Under the pieces are notes generated by a model. It searched no databases. It saw only the letters and a program-made list of their open reading frames with translations, and was not told the origin of the DNA. The position numbers and the translations under genes are program-made. 64,000 nt of DNA from Bicyclus anynana (lineage: Eukaryota; Arthropoda; Insecta; Lepidoptera; Nymphalidae), in contig NC_069083.1 in assembly GCF_947172395.1 (NCBI RefSeq), positions 7,906,501-7,970,500 of the forward strand. The letters run 5' to 3'. Position 1 is the first letter of the stretch, and every line of letters starts with the position of its first letter. Shown in pieces: positions 12,325 to 24,829 of this stretch.

Positions 12325-12445
12325 ATATAGGGACCCATAGTATCTAATAAGTGTAGGGACCTATCTCGTTAAATAGACGTTACCCCTCTGAAGTCTGACC
12401 TCTGACGAATTAAAAGGTCTACGATTTATCACGTATATAAAAAAC
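12325..12445 (+). mobile_element. Fragment of the same P-like MITE family
   Basis: Shares GGGACCTATCTCG, GACGTTACCCCTCTG and CTACGATTTATCACGTATAT-type words with the 55558 copy. The end is lost. Confidence 0.35.
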
Positions 12446-12449
12446 AGGC

Positions 12450-14370
12450 CAAGTGCGCGGATCGGTCGGATCCGACTCCGTGTGATCCGACACAATGAAT
12501 TTCTTAAAAAAATCATTTGTCAGCAAAATGTTTTTAAATTCTCGCTCTTTAATTTTATTTTTCTTTACTAATGTAGTTTTTTCCATGAAGAAAAGGCAAA
12601 GGTTACACCGTACAACCTTGTCTTCAAAACTCGCTCTTTAAATTCGCAACTCAAAAAAATCAAATAAAAAAAATAACCGCATTCCACAGACAAGAACGCT
12701 GCATTTTATTCCAATTTCAAGTTTTTTTTTATCAAACAATCAGGACCTTACCTTTGGCTCAATCGCTCGACGCGCAGAGCCATATAACCAAAAGAAGAAG
12801 AAGAAGGGTCTTATCTACGATGATTCTATTTACGAATAAAACCAAAGATTACAGTGTATTATTGGAAATAAAACCTCCAAAGAGTAGAGTAAGTATATGC
12901 GAAAACCTCCTTCGTTATAAAGTAGTCTAGTAGCTACTTGGCTTGTACTCGTAACTGACAAAAATTAAAAAAACAAAATTACTTTAGGCCCTAGAGGCTG
13001 AAATGCTTGTTTAACCCCGCTGTGAAGTGTTAATATGATGTTTTTGAGCAAGAGTAGTGAAAAAGAGTAGAAAATCGAGTGTGTGTACTTTGACCAAATT
13101 TAGAAAAAATCAAGTTAGGGCGATTAGAAATAAGCAACAGAATACAAATATATATATATTTTTTAATTTTCTTGTCTGTCTGTCTGTCTTTTTGTCCTTT
13201 TATCTGTATGTTCGCGCTATTCTCTGGTTTTACAAAACGGATTTTGATACTGTTTTCACTGATAGATTAAGCACAGTCCAGGGCAACATAGAGGCTTTGT
13301 TACATACAGAATAAAAGTTATTTTGAAAAAACCGAATTGCTCAAATTTATTTAATTTATTTTGTTATTCGCAGGCGTTATTTGAAGAAACATGTTTTACA
13401 CTATAACCGTGTAATATCGATATTGATGCATATACTCAACTAACCAATTTGTTTGTTTATTTAGTTGAACTCACGAAACTAATCTCAGTCATATTGTCAA
13501 TTTTTTATCGTATGAATGCACGTTTCCATTACAAACAATCACTACTGAATAGATTTACCTGAATGGAGATTATTAATTTTGGGCCTTATTGAAAGAAGAT
13601 AGAAATATAGATTATCTAATTGCTCCGAATTCGTGCCATTTTTGTTTGTTGGCCGGCCAAAAAAAAAATGGCACGTTTCGTGTGAGATGAATGAACGATG
13701 AAAAATCGTTCATTGAGACAATAAGATAGACAGAGTAACGAATACGAATTAGGATGTTACAAGAATAAAGCGATCAAAAATACAAACATACACCTTTGGT
13801 AATCTTATTTTGAAATTGTGTTGTTATATTGAAATATCCCGCCCTATATTTGCCCCAGATTGCGCTGTCCCGGGTACTATGTGATAGACTACAAGCAGTT
13901 GTACCTACGGAGTGCGGAAATTGCCAAACTTCGTGTCGAGGTTCGTAATTTTCTTGCTCCGAATGTCATTGCGAATGAATGATGGTTTCCCCAAATTCGG
14001 TAAAAAAATTACCGACAAACGTAAATTTACAAGTTAAATAAAACTTTGAAAATATGATATTATTTTGATCTTTGACTTTTAAGCTATTGAATACCTCTAA
14101 TCGCGGGCTTTGAACGCGGGGACGAATCAAGAAATTCCGTAACGAAAATAAAAACCTAACACCCAAGTCGTGCATCAAGTTAACGCATTTCGACGTTTTC
14201 ATATAGACCCAAGTGGTGTGACATCGAGGGGCAAAACATAAATCAGAGTTCGATTTCAGCTCAACGTAAAGCCAATCTAAACTCTTGGCAGATTCAGCTC
14301 ATGACTAAGGGCCCCGTATGGGTTCGAAATTAGTTAGGCTTGAATAACACTCAAGATAGTTTAAATTGTT
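12450..14370. other. No gene seen
   Basis: Contains an AGGCCAAGTGCGCGGATCGG repeat fragment near 12450, an AGAAGAAG run near 12793 and a GTCT microsatellite near 13175. Otherwise AT-rich. Confidence 0.4.
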
Positions 14371-14379
14371 TCGTTTGGT

Positions 14380-14640
14380 TAGAATCCGGTCCGGATCCTC
14401 CAACTTTTCAGTTGTGTGCATTTTAATAAATTATACCTAAGTATATCACGTGTCTCAAACGATGAAGGAAAACATCGTGAGGAAACCTGCATGCAACAGA
14501 TAAATTCTCTTAATTCTCTGCGTGTGTGACGTCTGCCAATCCGCATTGGGCCAGCGTGGTAGACTATTGGCCTAAGCCCTCTCATTCTGAGAGGAGACTC
14601 GAGCTCAGCAGTCGGCTTACTGCTGAGCTCGAGTCTCCTA
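14380..14640 (+). mobile_element. Family-B SINE ending in a snap-back palindrome
   Basis: CCGGTCCGGATCCTCCAACT to AGACTCGAGCTCAGCAGT. The last 21 bp (14592-14612) are repeated inverted at 14619-14639 after a 6-nt spacer. The head is missing. Confidence 0.65.
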
Positions 14641-14757
14641 AGTTCTATTCCCGGGGGAACATTCCACACAACTAGGTTCTGTGAAGTGCACGCCACTGCT
14701 GACGCCTACCGTATAGCCACGCTGCGTGGCGGCATATATATCTAACCGTATTAGAAT

Positions 14758-15206
14758 TGTTACGGAGAACCTTATTATTATAGACATAGGGTTCATAATC
14801 ATTCGTCCATGTCAGGTTGTTTACCATTTGAGATAATAAGTTTCATTGCCTTGTTTACGTCGAATTTCTTGGAATTAACAACAATCGTGTCGACGTTTCT
14901 AGAATGGTCTACACACATTTTGTCGGGAGTGACGGGTATAAATACGCGTCGGAGCGCGAGCGGACGATCGGGGCAGTTTACTTCGAAACAAGGTAGAGTA
15001 AAGTGTTACCAGCGATACAAGTGAACAATAGTGAACTCGGCTACGATTTTGGACTACGAATTGCCTATGTTTGGAAGTGTGTATTGGTACTTGGATTAAG
15101 GAGTGGAATAAAGCCTTACTCGTGTAAGACTTTATTCCAATCCTGAATCCAAGGTGTGGAACCAACAGGTGTTTAATTCAAAATCCTCGAACCCCAGTTC
15201 GTAACA
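14758..15206 (+). mobile_element. Solo LTR
   Basis: TGTTACGG...CGTAACA ends in inverted form, with a TATAAATA promoter at 14937-14944 and an AATAAA at 15107-15112, in the order of an LTR. No internal gag/pol was found next to it. GTATT occurs before (14748-14752) and after (15207-15211), but 5 bp separate the first from the TG, so the exact edge is uncertain. Confidence 0.6.
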
Positions 15207-15209
15207 GTA

Positions 15210-18000
15210 TTTACTTCCATGGACGATCTAACACTAAGACCTAATACTACTGTTAATATTTTTTTTATTATAGTCCTTAAGAAGTTAGACCTCATATTTC
15301 GCTATGTTCGTTCAGTTTCATCTAATTTTTCCATGTTTATGTCTAATGGAGATGGTCCATTTCAGGTCCACTTTTGTACCCCGTATCATTAAAATTTAAA
15401 AAATACAAGTGTTTTATTAAAATTTATTATAATGAATAAATCAAACTAAATAAAAAGAAACAAATAAAATAAAAACCCAAGTTTTTGAGCTATATCAAGA
15501 TGGCGCCCATAGAGCAACTATGACATGACAATTGACAGCAAACGTCAAATCGATTAATGCATTGAAAACGTCATCTATCCGCCATTATTACCCTTATTTA
15601 ATGTTGCATTTCTTGGGAGAAAATAAATACTGTTTCGAAATAATTAAAGTAAATTCGTAGATTGGTATAATCAAAAATAGTTAAAAAAAATATCTTCTTT
15701 TATTTCCGCTAGGGTACAATGACTGATCCTGGGCTCCATACAATTTTGGACCATCTTCTTTGCCGGGCTCTAATATCAGCTGCCTTCGCAATATATCTCC
15801 CGTAGTTAGGTGCAGAAATCTGAGCGATGCGTGCGCTTGATTGAGTTTTCTTTCCCACTGTGCTCCATTAACTAAATAGCTTTCCCCCCGCACCCTACGT
15901 TTTCTCAGAACGCCATGTGTTCGCGGAAAATTATATCAGCCATTTTTCTCCTCGACCTTAATACTATACAATACGTGAATACAGACAAGCAGTTTGTAAG
16001 AGGCCAGTTGAATAATGCGGACTGTTTGAGTTTACACAAGGGTCACACAAATATAGGTATCCTCATTTTATTTATTTATTTATTGGTACCTACACACAGA
16101 TTAATCAATAATATACAGATGGAGCGTACGGATCATGACGGTGTCGTAGCCGCTCCAAATACGAAATTCAAAAACTAATATATTTTCAAGTTAGTACGAC
16201 ACGAACCGTCGCATCAGTAATTTTCAATATTATGAAGAAAAATAGCGTCTTATGCTTTTAAATATTTTTACAAAAACTAAAGAAATAAGATGGAGTATTA
16301 TTTTTTTGGAAATTACTGATATTAATATACGTAATTGTTCTTAGTGTTAAATTTTGAAATACAAATTATGAAAAAAGTTCGTGTATGCGGTTGTCAAGGA
16401 GATGCGTGACGTTTGTTGTTTTTAATGGGTTTCTCCGGCTTCAGTACGTTGCTTGTAAAGACTCTCTCTGGTTACTCTGTGTTGGTACACCACAAAACAA
16501 GATGTCAAACAACCTCCTCCTTTTTTGAAGTCGGTTAAAAGGAAAGAAATGAAGGCCTTAATATATTTATTCTTATTTTTATTATTAAATCTGTATAATA
16601 ATGCATTGCAATTGCAAGTAATAATGTCTAAAAAAGAAATCTCTTTGTGAAGTAGGCAGGCGTTTACGATACACGAATTCATGAAACAAAACCAACCGCT
16701 GGTATGTAAAATATTTCACATTCAGAAAAAGTTGTAATAAAACATCTAAAGCGGCGGCTGTAATGCGATGAAAAATAAAACTGGAAGCATTTAAAATGGC
16801 CGGTATTTATGGAATGTTTCGTGATAAAAGAATACACGTATAAAATGATGAGTTATTTAACTATATATTTAGGTTTTTAACCCCCGACGCAAAAAAGGGG
16901 TATATGGTGGTTTGACGACGATGACTGTCTGTAGCATCGTAGCACTCAAAGGATGGATTTTGATGCGGATTTTTTAATTTGAAAGACAGTAAGTAATTAA
17001 TTTTCTTTGATCCAGCTCACTTAGTACACACCACTTAAACTTTTCTGTAATGTTGGAAATAATTTCTGTCATAAAACTCGTTATTCTAGTTAATTTCACG
17101 ACCTTCGGGGGTCTTTCAAAATTTTCAAAATTCAACTTTTATTTACAATATTTTAACTGTTAAACCTAATTTACACTCGAGGAGGAGGAGTACTCCCAGA
17201 GGAGTCCCCTCTCATTCTGAGAGGAGACTCGAGCTCAGCAGTGAGCCGTATATGGGTTGATAACGACGACGACGAGATTTTATGATTTGCGTCAAATACA
17301 CGCTGTACCTATAATAAATTTAGGCCCATCCGTTTTGGGAGGGCCTGTGAATTATAACATCAGTAAGCCCAAACTTTTTGTGCTCAGATAAACTGGTTAT
17401 TACAACACTAAAGTATGCCAATGAGGGGTGTTTTCTGAACTTCTTAATTAGTTCAGAAAGGTCTTTCTTAGGGGCCACTTCCACCCTTTAAGAAATTTTT
17501 GTTAAAAAATTTGGCCAACATAATTTTTCAATATTAAAATATTTTGTACAAACTTTTCTTACTCTCACGCTCACTGAAATTTCAGATAGGTAAGATATTT
17601 TACAAAGAATTAATTAGACAGACGTAGGTACATCATCAAAGTTTGCACACCGTCTTTGCGTTACAAGAAAATGAATTTATAATTAGTTATTCATTGTACT
17701 GATAGCTACCTCCGTAACGACAAAAGGTGCTGAAAAGTGAAAATGTCCATGTGAAAATTTTTAGCTGGAGGTGAAATCGTAAAATTGATTCTAACATCAC
17801 AACAAGAATGAGATTAAGCCGTCCGAGCTGTCTCCCACTACTCCCCACCTAACTCACGGAACACTTCGTACTATCTCGCGTCGTGACGACACGATAATTC
17901 CGAAAAATTCGGCCAATTCAAATGACTCATTCGCGCGTGACAAATGTGCGTTTGGTTAATATCAGTAGGTATATTTTATGATTATAAAACTTTTTATGTT
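15210..18000. other. No gene seen
   Basis: A short block at 15716-15765 (CTGATCCTGGGCTCCATACA) recurs inverted at 53060-53100. CCCCCGACGC-type repeat at about 16880-16960. No supported exon. Confidence 0.4.
17204..17277 (+). mobile_element. Family-B SINE, last 70 bp
   Basis: CTCTCATTCTGAGAGGAGAC to TGATAACGACGACGACGA. Confidence 0.55.
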
Positions 18001-18202
18001 TTAAGAAATTAAATATCACGTGACTCAAACGGTGTAGGAAAAACATCTTGAGGAAACCTGCATAACAGAGTATTTTCTTATTTCTCTACGGGTGACAAGT
18101 CTGCCAATCCGTATTGGGCCAGCGTGGACTAACCCCTCTCAATCTGACAGGAGACTCGAATGCAGCAGTGTGCCGAATATGGGTTGATAATGATGATGAT
18201 AC
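18001..18202 (+). mobile_element. Family-B SINE, 5'-truncated
   Basis: AAGAAATTAAATATCACGTG to GGGTTGATAATGATGATGAT. Confidence 0.6.
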
Positions 18203-18517
18203 TTAAATAAAATAAATAAAATATATTAGTAAAGGCGTAATTGGATAAAAGATAAACGTTATCTACTATCTAAACAAACTTCGGTACCGTAGAGTATCTA
18301 CCGAGTAGAATATTGAAAGTGCGCTTCTCACCCTCGCTAAATTCTGTCCTGTACCGGCAGCACGAGTCATTTGCATCACAAAAACACAATGTCGGCGGAA
18401 CGCGAGAGCATTAATCACGCGTAGCGGAACATCAGCGCACCCTGAAAAGCGTCAACTACACGCGACTGATTCAGACGTTTGCTATTCGTGTGTAGACCCG
18501 ACTACTGAGGAACTAGT

Positions 18518-18846
18518 TTTTTTTTTTATTTTTTTTTATTCTTTACAAGTTAGCCCTTAACTGCAATCTCACCTGATGTTAAGTGACGATGCAATCTAAG
18601 TTTAAAGCGGACTAACTTGTTAAGAGGAGGATGAAAATCCACACCCCTTTCGGTTTCTACACGACATCGTACCGGAGCGCTAAATCGCTTGTCGGTACGT
18701 CTTTGTCGGTAGGGTGGTAACTAGCCACGGCCGAAGCCTCCCACCAGACCTGGATCAATTAAGAAAACCTCAATCGGCCCAGCCGGGGATCGAACCCAGG
18801 ACCTCCGTCTTGTAAATCCACAGCGCTTAACGCTGCGCCACGGAGA
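18518..18846 (-). mobile_element. Family-A SINE with target duplication
   Basis: Full length, flanked by AACTAGT (18511-18517, 18847-18853). Confidence 0.7.
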
Positions 18847-18853
18847 AACTAGT

Positions 18854-19021
18854 AGTGGCAGTTTGATACTGTAACGAACGCGTTAACATAAACGCGAATT
18901 TATAAGGAATTGAAGCTATCTAATGGCACTACTACACAACTGTTTCAATTCAATATAAAATCGCGTTTACGTTAACGCGATAGTAACAGTATGAAAATAT
19001 TGAAAACTCCCACTAGGCACA
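18854..19021. mobile_element. MITE of the TCTG family, one end damaged
   Basis: Reverse orientation relative to the other copies. It ends CCCACTAGGCACACTG. Its start abuts the AACTAGT target duplication of a family-A SINE (18518-18846), so the SINE landed at or next to the MITE end. Confidence 0.5.
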
Positions 19022-19349
19022 CTGAAATTGAAATTTTTGTATCTTGTAACAAGTATACTTGTGCCACAGAATATAGAATGATCCAGTATGCGATTTTACA
19101 AGCTGTGTGGTGAAGCCGGTGAAACCCATAAAAATAAAACAAACGCGCGTCCCAAACTTTTTTCATAATTTGTATTTCAAAATGTAACACTGACATTATA
19201 TCAAAACGTAATTGTTTACGTAAATTGATATAATAATCAATAATTACCATTTAAAAAAAATATTCCATTGTATTTCCTTAGTTTTGTGAACAGTTTTTAA
19301 AATATTTAATAACATATAAGACATCATTTTTCTTGAATAATATTAAAAA

Positions 19350-19738
19350 CTAGCGGACCCGGTCAAGCTTCGTTTTGACATAAGTGCACTTATTCTCTAT
19401 CTCTACTCTACCCTTCTATACGTCTACCCCTACCCTACCCCTACCCTACCCCTACCTTACCCCTACCCTACCCCTTCCCTACCCCTACCCTACCCCTACC
19501 CTAACCCTACCTTACCCCTACCCCTACCCTACCCCTACCGCTTGACTCTTAAACGTTTGTATGGGAAATAGAAAAGGGCAGTTTTTAGGGTTTTCCCGGA
19601 AATTATTTGATTTTTTCTCACCTTTTAAACCTTCCTTATACCTCCACATTTCAAGACCAAGATAAGATAAATCCGTTAAGCCGTTCTCGAGTTTTAGCGA
19701 GACTAACGAACAACAATTCATTTATATATATATATAGA
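19350..19738 (-). mobile_element. Helitron-like element with CCCTACC minisatellite
   Basis: In minus orientation TCTATATATATATAAATG...GGGTCCGCTAG, between host A and T. Includes about 115 bp of (CCCTACCC/TACC)n at 19425-19540. Confidence 0.6.
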
Positions 19739-20311
19739 TTACTAACGTATCGTGTCGTACTGACTTTTTTACTTTTGATAATTTCTTAGAAAAGCTAAAT
19801 AGCTCGAAGCCCGATCCACGCCATTTGCCCAGGACATAATTATCTGTACAATCTGCAGCTTTATGGGCTAAAAAAAGAACCACTCAGTAAACCAACCTAT
19901 CTGTCAACTTTAGCTAACTTACACAAGTCCTTAAAATCATGAAATTTCTTAACTATGTTTTTTAAGAGCGCTGTTGTAACGCGAAGTTGCGATAGACGAC
20001 GAAAGACGTTGTTCTGCAGTAAGAGGTAAGTTTTAATAAGGCAAGGCGGTTGGCTGTCGTTCCCTTACATTCATCTCTCCCCTTTCTGGGGCGCAATTAA
20101 AGTAAAGTCTGCTTGTTCTGGCATATAAAAACTTCCACAGAGTATAATAATACGTGCAAGTATATCTAAGTAACAGGTATGGTACCGTAAAATTGTAAAT
20201 ACATCTAGCGAGTCACATCTAGCGAGATTGTAAACTGTCGAAAGATTGTGAACCGCAACATACTCCAAAGAATCGGAACTTGAGTGGTTCAGAAACCAAT
20301 GAAAGAAAGAT

Positions 20312-20623
20312 GAACGACGGCCTCCATAGCGCAGTGGTATGCGCGGTGGATTTAATGACGACGTCCTGGGTTCGATCCCCGGTTGGGCCGATTGAGGTTT
20401 TCTTAATTGGTCCAGGTCTAGCTCGGCCGTGGCTAGTTACCACCCTACCGACAAAGACCGCCAAGCGATTTAGCGTTCCGGTACAATGTCATGTAGAAAC
20501 CGAAAGGAGCGTGGATTTTTATCCTCCTCCTAACAAGTTAGCCTGCTTCCACCTTAGATTACATCATCACTTACCATCAGGTGAGATTATAGTCAAGGGC
20601 TAACTTGTAAAGAATATAAAAAA
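20312..20623 (+). mobile_element. Family-A SINE with target duplication
   Basis: Full length, flanked by AAGAAAGAT (20303-20311, 20624-20632). Confidence 0.7.
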
Positions 20624-20779
20624 AAGAAAGATTTTTATTTGGCAAATGGTTAGGATAGGTTAGGTTAGGTATTTTATTTGTATTTACTACCTTAAAATCT
20701 ACCGAATAATAATAACAGGTTAAATTGGCATTGACAATTTTTCGACAGTACACATGAAGACGAATTTGTTGATATATTA

Positions 20780-21072
20780 GTTGAGCCGTGATAACCCAGT
20801 GAATATGATATCTGCCTACGGTTCGGAGGGCGTAGTTTCGAATCCGGTCCGACGCATGCTTCCAAATTTCAGTTATGTGCATTTTAAGTAATTAAATATC
20901 ATGTGTCTCAAATGGTAAAGGACAAATAACGCGAGCAAACCCGAGAATTTTCTTAGTTCTCTACGTGTGAAGTCTGCCAATCATTGGGTAGCGTGATGGA
21001 CTATGCATAATGCCTCTCATTTTGAGAAGACACTTGTGCTCAACAGTGAGTCGAGCGAATATGTTTAGGATG
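20780..21072 (+). mobile_element. Family-B SINE, diverged
   Basis: GCCGTGATAACCCAGTGAAT head. The tail GTGAGTCGAGCGAATATG is altered. Confidence 0.55.
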
Positions 21073-21079
21073 AAAAATA

Positions 21080-23330
21080 AATACTAAGTAGGCTATTTTT
21101 AAAATGACAAAAGGAGTTTTAATAAATTTCTCATTTTAATATCACATAGCAGAACAGACTTGACATAATTGACACACCAACTTTGGTCATGATTAAATAT
21201 TGTATTCCAAAGACTATTAAAAGTATAAGCTTGTTAAAAAACAGTTAAATACTCAAAACGGCTCTACATTTTTTAAATAAAACTTTACTCCATCAAAAAT
21301 TCCGCGCCTCTACGAAAATTACATTGTCACTTCATATTTGGTGTTATGTTCTGAATCTTAAAGCGAAAAAGGACCTACTTTCGGATAAGCACCCCTAAGA
21401 ATCTCTCCGTGCGTACAGTCTCGTCGGCCCGCGGAGGACTCTGCAAACGAGCGCTAAGAAAATATTCCATTTGTCCCACGAGCCAACAAATCTCCCTCTC
21501 TGATCCCCTTTATGTGCAGCCATTCTGCTGGCATGCTTAGAATGTATCATTTACTAAAATAATAGCGTCACCTTTCGCACGCTTTGTTTCGCTACGTTCG
21601 CAGTTCGCGCCCTTTAATAATAAAGTGATATGAACACGTAAAAACTGAGTATTACTATGAAAAGGTTTTACTATTTTATAAATAAAATATTATTATAGGT
21701 CGCTTGTGAGATGTAATCAAATTCATAGATTTTTTTTATTCTAATACAAAATATATAATTTCTTAGTGATAAGAAATAAGAATCATCACGATCAATTTTT
21801 TATGAAAAGTACTAGAAGTAGATTATAAAATATTTGTAAATTTTATAATTGATCGTGCCTATATTTTAAAACAGCAACTGCTGAATTTCTTGAACCAGGA
21901 CTCGAATCCACTGGACCGACCAGGCAGTTGAGTTTAAAATACAAAATAATTAGTTTTGCGTCAATTGATAGAACGTAAACATTGAAAGGGTAAACAAAAA
22001 ATAAATGGGAGCCAAATTTAAAGTTGTGCCTCTCAAACTTCAAAACAATTTTGGTAAAAGAGATAAATGCTAAGCCTTGGTAACCCAATCTCATTTAAGA
22101 TAAACGAGTTGTTCTTAATTTATAATGAGAGCGCCGATAGGGAAACTTGCTCTAGTTAATTAGTTCAAAATTTCTGTAATGAAGATGTACGTATGTGTTT
22201 TGACTAATAATAATATTTCCGTAATAAATTTATAACGAAACTAAAACTCGCGTTATAAAACGTTTCGAACCCATACGGAACCTTAGTCACGAGCTGGTTA
22301 ATTATATGGTCGAAACTTATGAATTAACAATCACGATGTTTATAATCGTCTAAGCTATAAATTTTCAGCCCCACCAGATAAAATTCATATTTCAGATCCA
22401 GGACGTAAATCTAGGGCTTAGACATTTATAAAATTAACATTCCAAAATAGTACTGAAAAACAAGTACTTAATGAATGTCTCAGTTAATTATTGGATAGAA
22501 GCAGGCGTTTCTTTGCGGATGTTCATCAAGAATAGATAAAAAAATATTTATTTTGCTATCATCAGCAAAAAGTCGACGAACACATGCGACAACGACACCC
22601 AGGTCCGACAAAATACTTTCTACGTAGGTACGTTTAACCCCAAATGAAGATGCTCCGGTTTCGGAGTGAAACGTACGTAGATAAATTGCGAGGTACCCAC
22701 CTATTTTTAAAGATCCACCATTAGTAGAGGTTTATAGTATTTGTTAATCGTGAATGGATTGTCGATCGATTAATCAGCAAGCGAACGTTATGAAGGTTAG
22801 CCACAATCCTTGTTTTATAAACTAGCTCATAAACTTAAGCCCGAGTACTGAAAAATCACGCCCTTAAAAGTAGGAATATAGTAAGTAACAATATTAATTA
22901 TCATAATTATTAATATATTATGATAATATTTATCAATATTCGCTTATCCTACTTATAAGGAGAAGATATTGTTTAGTGGGCGGAGATAAAAAGGTTTATT
23001 GTTTAGTAGCACATTTTGAATAAAGATTGAACTACATTACATAACATGGAGTTAATTTAAACTGTGTAGCAAAGCTTTATTTCGGCTTAAGCTCGTAATC
23101 AGATTATGTTACGTACTCGGAAACCTCTCACTGCCAGAATAAGGCAATGATCATATTTAAGGCTTTGCTAGATTTCGACTAATGTCCTTTGAGCGTGTGA
23201 TGTCACTGCCTCGAGGGATTTAACAGAGTTTCCACGGTTTTAGGGGCAAAGGATAAATGTGACTACAACAACCTTTTGTGTCACTTCAGTGATTAAATCT
23301 ATTGTTCAATATTTTGCTAGTCATCTTACC
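21080..23330. other. No gene seen
   Basis: AT-rich. A tRNA-like reverse head at about 21885-21935 (GACTCGAATCCACTGGACC) suggests another SINE fragment. Confidence 0.35.
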
Positions 23331-23334
23331 AAGC

Positions 23335-23990
23335 GAATAGGGATGATGACATTTTTTTTTAATAGTATAATATATACCTATTAGGAATATGCTATTAAAG
23401 CTATTTTCTTAAAATAACAGGATATCTGCGATCATTACTTTCGGAGCTACAGGAATTTAAAGGGCACTGTTACGGGCCCCTGAAAATCACCTTGTACAAA
23501 ATGGCACGAATTAATGATTTTTTTTTTCTCATTGTGTAAGTGCCGTAGGCTTCCTTATGGGACCTCAGCGGCGTCACCGGGGGGTTTGGGCGAGCGCAGA
23601 AGCATCGCCTGATGGGGCCCGAAGGCAAAAGCATAAAGAAGAGTAGATGGGCGGAACGACTCTCTAAGGGCGTCTCCTTTGAGACTCGGACCTCGGCTTA
23701 GAGGGCCGTTCGGAAAGGGTGTTTTGGCCTGAGTGTATCGTGAGTTAAAAAGCTCACGTCTGGGTGACGTCAGATATCGGGGACCTCGTCTTCGCCGGCG
23801 AAGAGAATTAATGATGTCGTTGATCATAATCATCGTTAGATTTGTATGGGCGTTCAAACAAAATTACAAATATCTTTGTTATTTGTGCGTTTATGTTTAT
23901 AGTTCAAGTAATGAAAAAAGTCACGTTTAATGTAAGGAAGCTAAAAATGTATGAATTTTCAGCTACTCGTAATTACGATGAAAGATTGTT
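23335..23990 (+). repeat. Dispersed repeat with GC-rich insert
   Basis: GCGATCATTACTTTCGGAGC to AATGTAAGGAAGCTAAAA matches 39165-39545. 23551-23805 (GC-rich, starts TTCCTTATGGGACCTCAGCG) is absent from the other copy, whose sequence runs straight across (GTAGGC then AATTAATGAT at 39370/39371). Confidence 0.55.
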
Positions 23991-24019
23991 AGTAGTTCAT
24001 CATCCCCATTATATGTATA

Positions 24020-24410
24020 CTAGCGGACGTCCGCGACTTCGCCCGCGTGTAATTTTGTATTTCACAAATCCCTCTGGAACCATGGATTTTTGCGAGATAA
24101 ATAGTAGCCTATGTATTAATCCAGGCAATAATATATCTCAATACCAAATTTCAGCTAATTCGGTTCAGTAGTCGAGGCGTGAAAGAGTAACAAACATTGT
24201 TATCGTCAAAATCATCAGTTTTCGCAAATCTCGGGGAACTATGGATTTTTTCCGGATAAAAAGTAGCCTATGTATTAATCCAGAGTAAAATCTATTTCCA
24301 TTCCAAATTTTAGCCGAATCGCTTCAGTAGTAGCGGCGTTAAAGAGTAACAAACATCCAAACATACATCCAAACATCCATACAAACTTCTGCGTTTATAA
24401 TATAAGTAGA
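24020..24410 (-). mobile_element. Helitron-like element with internal duplication
   Basis: Minus orientation TCTACTTATATTATAAACG...CGGACGTCCGCTAG between A and T. The AAAAGTAGCCTATGTATTAA and AGAGTAACAAACAT blocks occur twice inside. Confidence 0.6.
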
Positions 24411-24529
24411 TTGTATACTTACTGTAACAGTTCCGAGTCGTAAATAGTTAATCACCGCAGTTGGTTTTGTGTATATACTCGTAATTAACTGAAAAGACTG
24501 ACAGTAACTAAAAATGCACATATTAACTC

Positions 24530-24625
24530 AAAAGTTGGAGATGCTTGCCCCGGCTTTGAACCTACGTCTTCCGAATCCAAGGCAGAATTTATATCCACTG
24601 GACACTGGAGTTTATATCACGGTTC
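24530..24625 (-). mobile_element. Family-B SINE head fragment
   Basis: Reverse head: GTTGGAGATGCTTGCCCCGG to TTTATATCACGG. Confidence 0.5.
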
Positions 24626-24829
24626 TTATCAAATATCTCGTCTCGGTATCAAAGTTCTACTACTATTAATAAATTTAAGTGAAACCATTGAGTTGTTTTC
24701 GTTTACGAATACGAAATAATTAAATAATTTCATAACACGGTAATTCGTGACGAGGGTCACGGAGGGAGGAAAATACAAAAGCACATCCTCTAAACCTCTT
24801 AACGGGCTCGTTAATCTCACACAATTTTT

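Noticed and set aside
23555..23857. 100-codon Arg/Pro-rich ORF
   Set aside because: Lies in the GC-rich insert of a repeat; no recognisable feature.
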